From: Pseudomonadota bacterium
GTDB lineage: Bacteria; Pseudomonadota; Zetaproteobacteria; Mariprofundales; Mariprofundaceae
NCBI GenBank assembly: GCA_002401635.1
Contig: NVTQ01000030.1
Coordinates: forward strand, 109 to 6,569
Direction: 5' to 3'
Length of the DNA stretch: 6,461 bases
In this document: piece after piece, positions 6,139-6,461 of the stretch
Layout of the letters: every line of letters starts with the position of its first letter
Position numbering within the stretch: position 1 is the first letter of the stretch
Made by a program: the position numbers and the translations under genes
Notes under the pieces: model-generated
Databases searched by the model: none
The model's input: the letters and a program-made list of their open reading frames with translations, nothing else
What the model was told of the DNA's origin: nothing

Positions 6139-6306
6139 CATGGGAAGCTCTGAACAAGTCATGAATTCGTACCTTGCATCCAGAACATCCAAACTCTGCG
6201 TTGTGAGTTTGAGCAATAGCCTTGCTATTCCATGCAACTCACGCCTTGATTTTGAATACTCTGAATCACAACCTACTTTATCCAGATTTATTCAGAGCTT
6301 CCCATG
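6139..6306. mobile_element. 160-bp MITE with IS5-like ends and CATG target duplication
   Basis: The element spans 6143-6302. Its ends begin GGAAGCTCTGAACAAGTC on the left and, read inward on the other strand, GGAAGCTCTGAATAAATC on the right; 16 of 18 positions match. CATG at 6139-6142 and 6303-6306 is a 4-bp target duplication, the size usual for the IS5 family. From memory, the ends resemble IS5 itself (GGAAG at the tip, GAACAAGT inside). It has no transposase and so would need one supplied in trans. The interior is highly structured: AATAGC/GCTATT (6215-6229) nests within GTGAGTT/AACTCAC (6203-6242), and CAAACTC/GAGTTTG (6190-6211) competes with it. It sits between hemC and the divergent gene and may have changed either promoter. 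Confidence 0.8.
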
Positions 6307-6307
6307 G

Positions 6308-6336
6308 TTGAAGCTTGTTGGTTTCCTATTCATAGT
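6308..6336 (+). promoter_or_regulatory. Weak candidate promoter for the right-hand divergent gene
   Basis: TTGAAG (6308-6313) and CATAGT (6331-6336) are separated by 17 nt, each matching 4 of 6 sigma-70 consensus positions. They begin 6 bp past the MITE end and about 54 nt before the start codon at 6390. The match is weak and unconfirmed. Confidence 0.25.
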
Positions 6337-6389
6337 TGCCCTTTTAATAATGAATCAAATGAATCTTTAATGATGAGAGAGAGAACTTC

Positions 6390-6461
6390 ATGCAACGTAT
6401 TCCTGCACAATCAAACAAAGCCACGCAAGCCAATGAACTGGTCACGTGTTTACAAACACGT
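6390..6461 (+). CDS. N-terminal fragment of a divergent gene (product not identifiable)
   Basis: The frame runs from ATG 6390 to the right edge: 24 codons beginning MQRIPAQSNKATQ, with no stop. A purine-rich stretch (GAGAGAGAA) lies just upstream as a possible ribosome site. A second frame from ATG 6370 is also open to the edge and cannot be excluded. The gene would be divergent from hemC, with the MITE between them. Too little is present to name it. Confidence 0.45.
   Translation, partial: MQRIPAQSNKATQANELVTCLQTR
6444..6461. repeat. 18-bp palindrome at the right edge
   Basis: ACGTGTTT and AAACACGT are perfect 8-bp arms around AC. The palindrome ends exactly at the window edge, so it may be longer. 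It lies within the candidate partial gene, 54 bp past its ATG. It might be a protein-binding site, or a sign that the true start is downstream. Confidence 0.4.

Noticed and set aside
6110..6370. Plus-strand 86-codon frame with a hydrophobic C-terminal stretch
   Set aside because: Most of it is the MITE, terminal repeats included, and it lacks a ribosome site. The apolar end comes from AT-rich DNA outside the MITE.

Overview
The window looks like the junction between a proteobacterial chromosome and an integrated genetic element. The evidence is bacterial Shine-Dalgarno sites, a proteobacterial-type hemC, and a P4-type integrase/AlpA/primase gene set. By eye the DNA is moderately AT-rich, and the element more so than hemC. 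A gamma- or zetaproteobacterium is a guess; the sequence does not fix the taxon.

Positions 1-4832 hold the element, with every gene on the minus strand. In transcription order these are: a tyrosine integrase (4832-3546); an unrecognised 176-residue protein (3553-3023); a 121-bp regulatory gap with palindromes; an AlpA-like HTH regulator (2901-2668); a 56-residue small protein (2671-2501); and a large Toprim/DUF3987-type primase-helicase that runs off the left edge (2508-1). The two gene clusters are tightly packed, with overlaps of 8 nt (integrase/176-residue gene), 4 nt (alpA/small gene) and 8 nt (small gene/primase). This suggests translational coupling and two transcription units. The integrase would insert and excise the element, AlpA would control excision or early expression, and the primase-helicase would start its replication. 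Any cargo lies left of position 1 and cannot be seen.

Positions 4833-5141 are the element/chromosome boundary. They hold paired direct repeats just upstream of int, a strong bidirectional terminator, and an imperfect inverted repeat that could be a recombination core. The exact attachment site cannot be proved without the far end.

Positions 5142-6461 are chromosomal. hemC (hydroxymethylbilane synthase, haem biosynthesis) is complete on the minus strand. A divergent gene starts near 6390 on the plus strand and runs off the window. Between them sits a 160-bp non-coding mobile element (a MITE with IS5-like ends) with 18-bp terminal inverted repeats, 16 of 18 matching, and a 4-bp CATG target duplication. 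No tRNA, rRNA or CRISPR array was seen, and no defence or cargo system is visible in this window.
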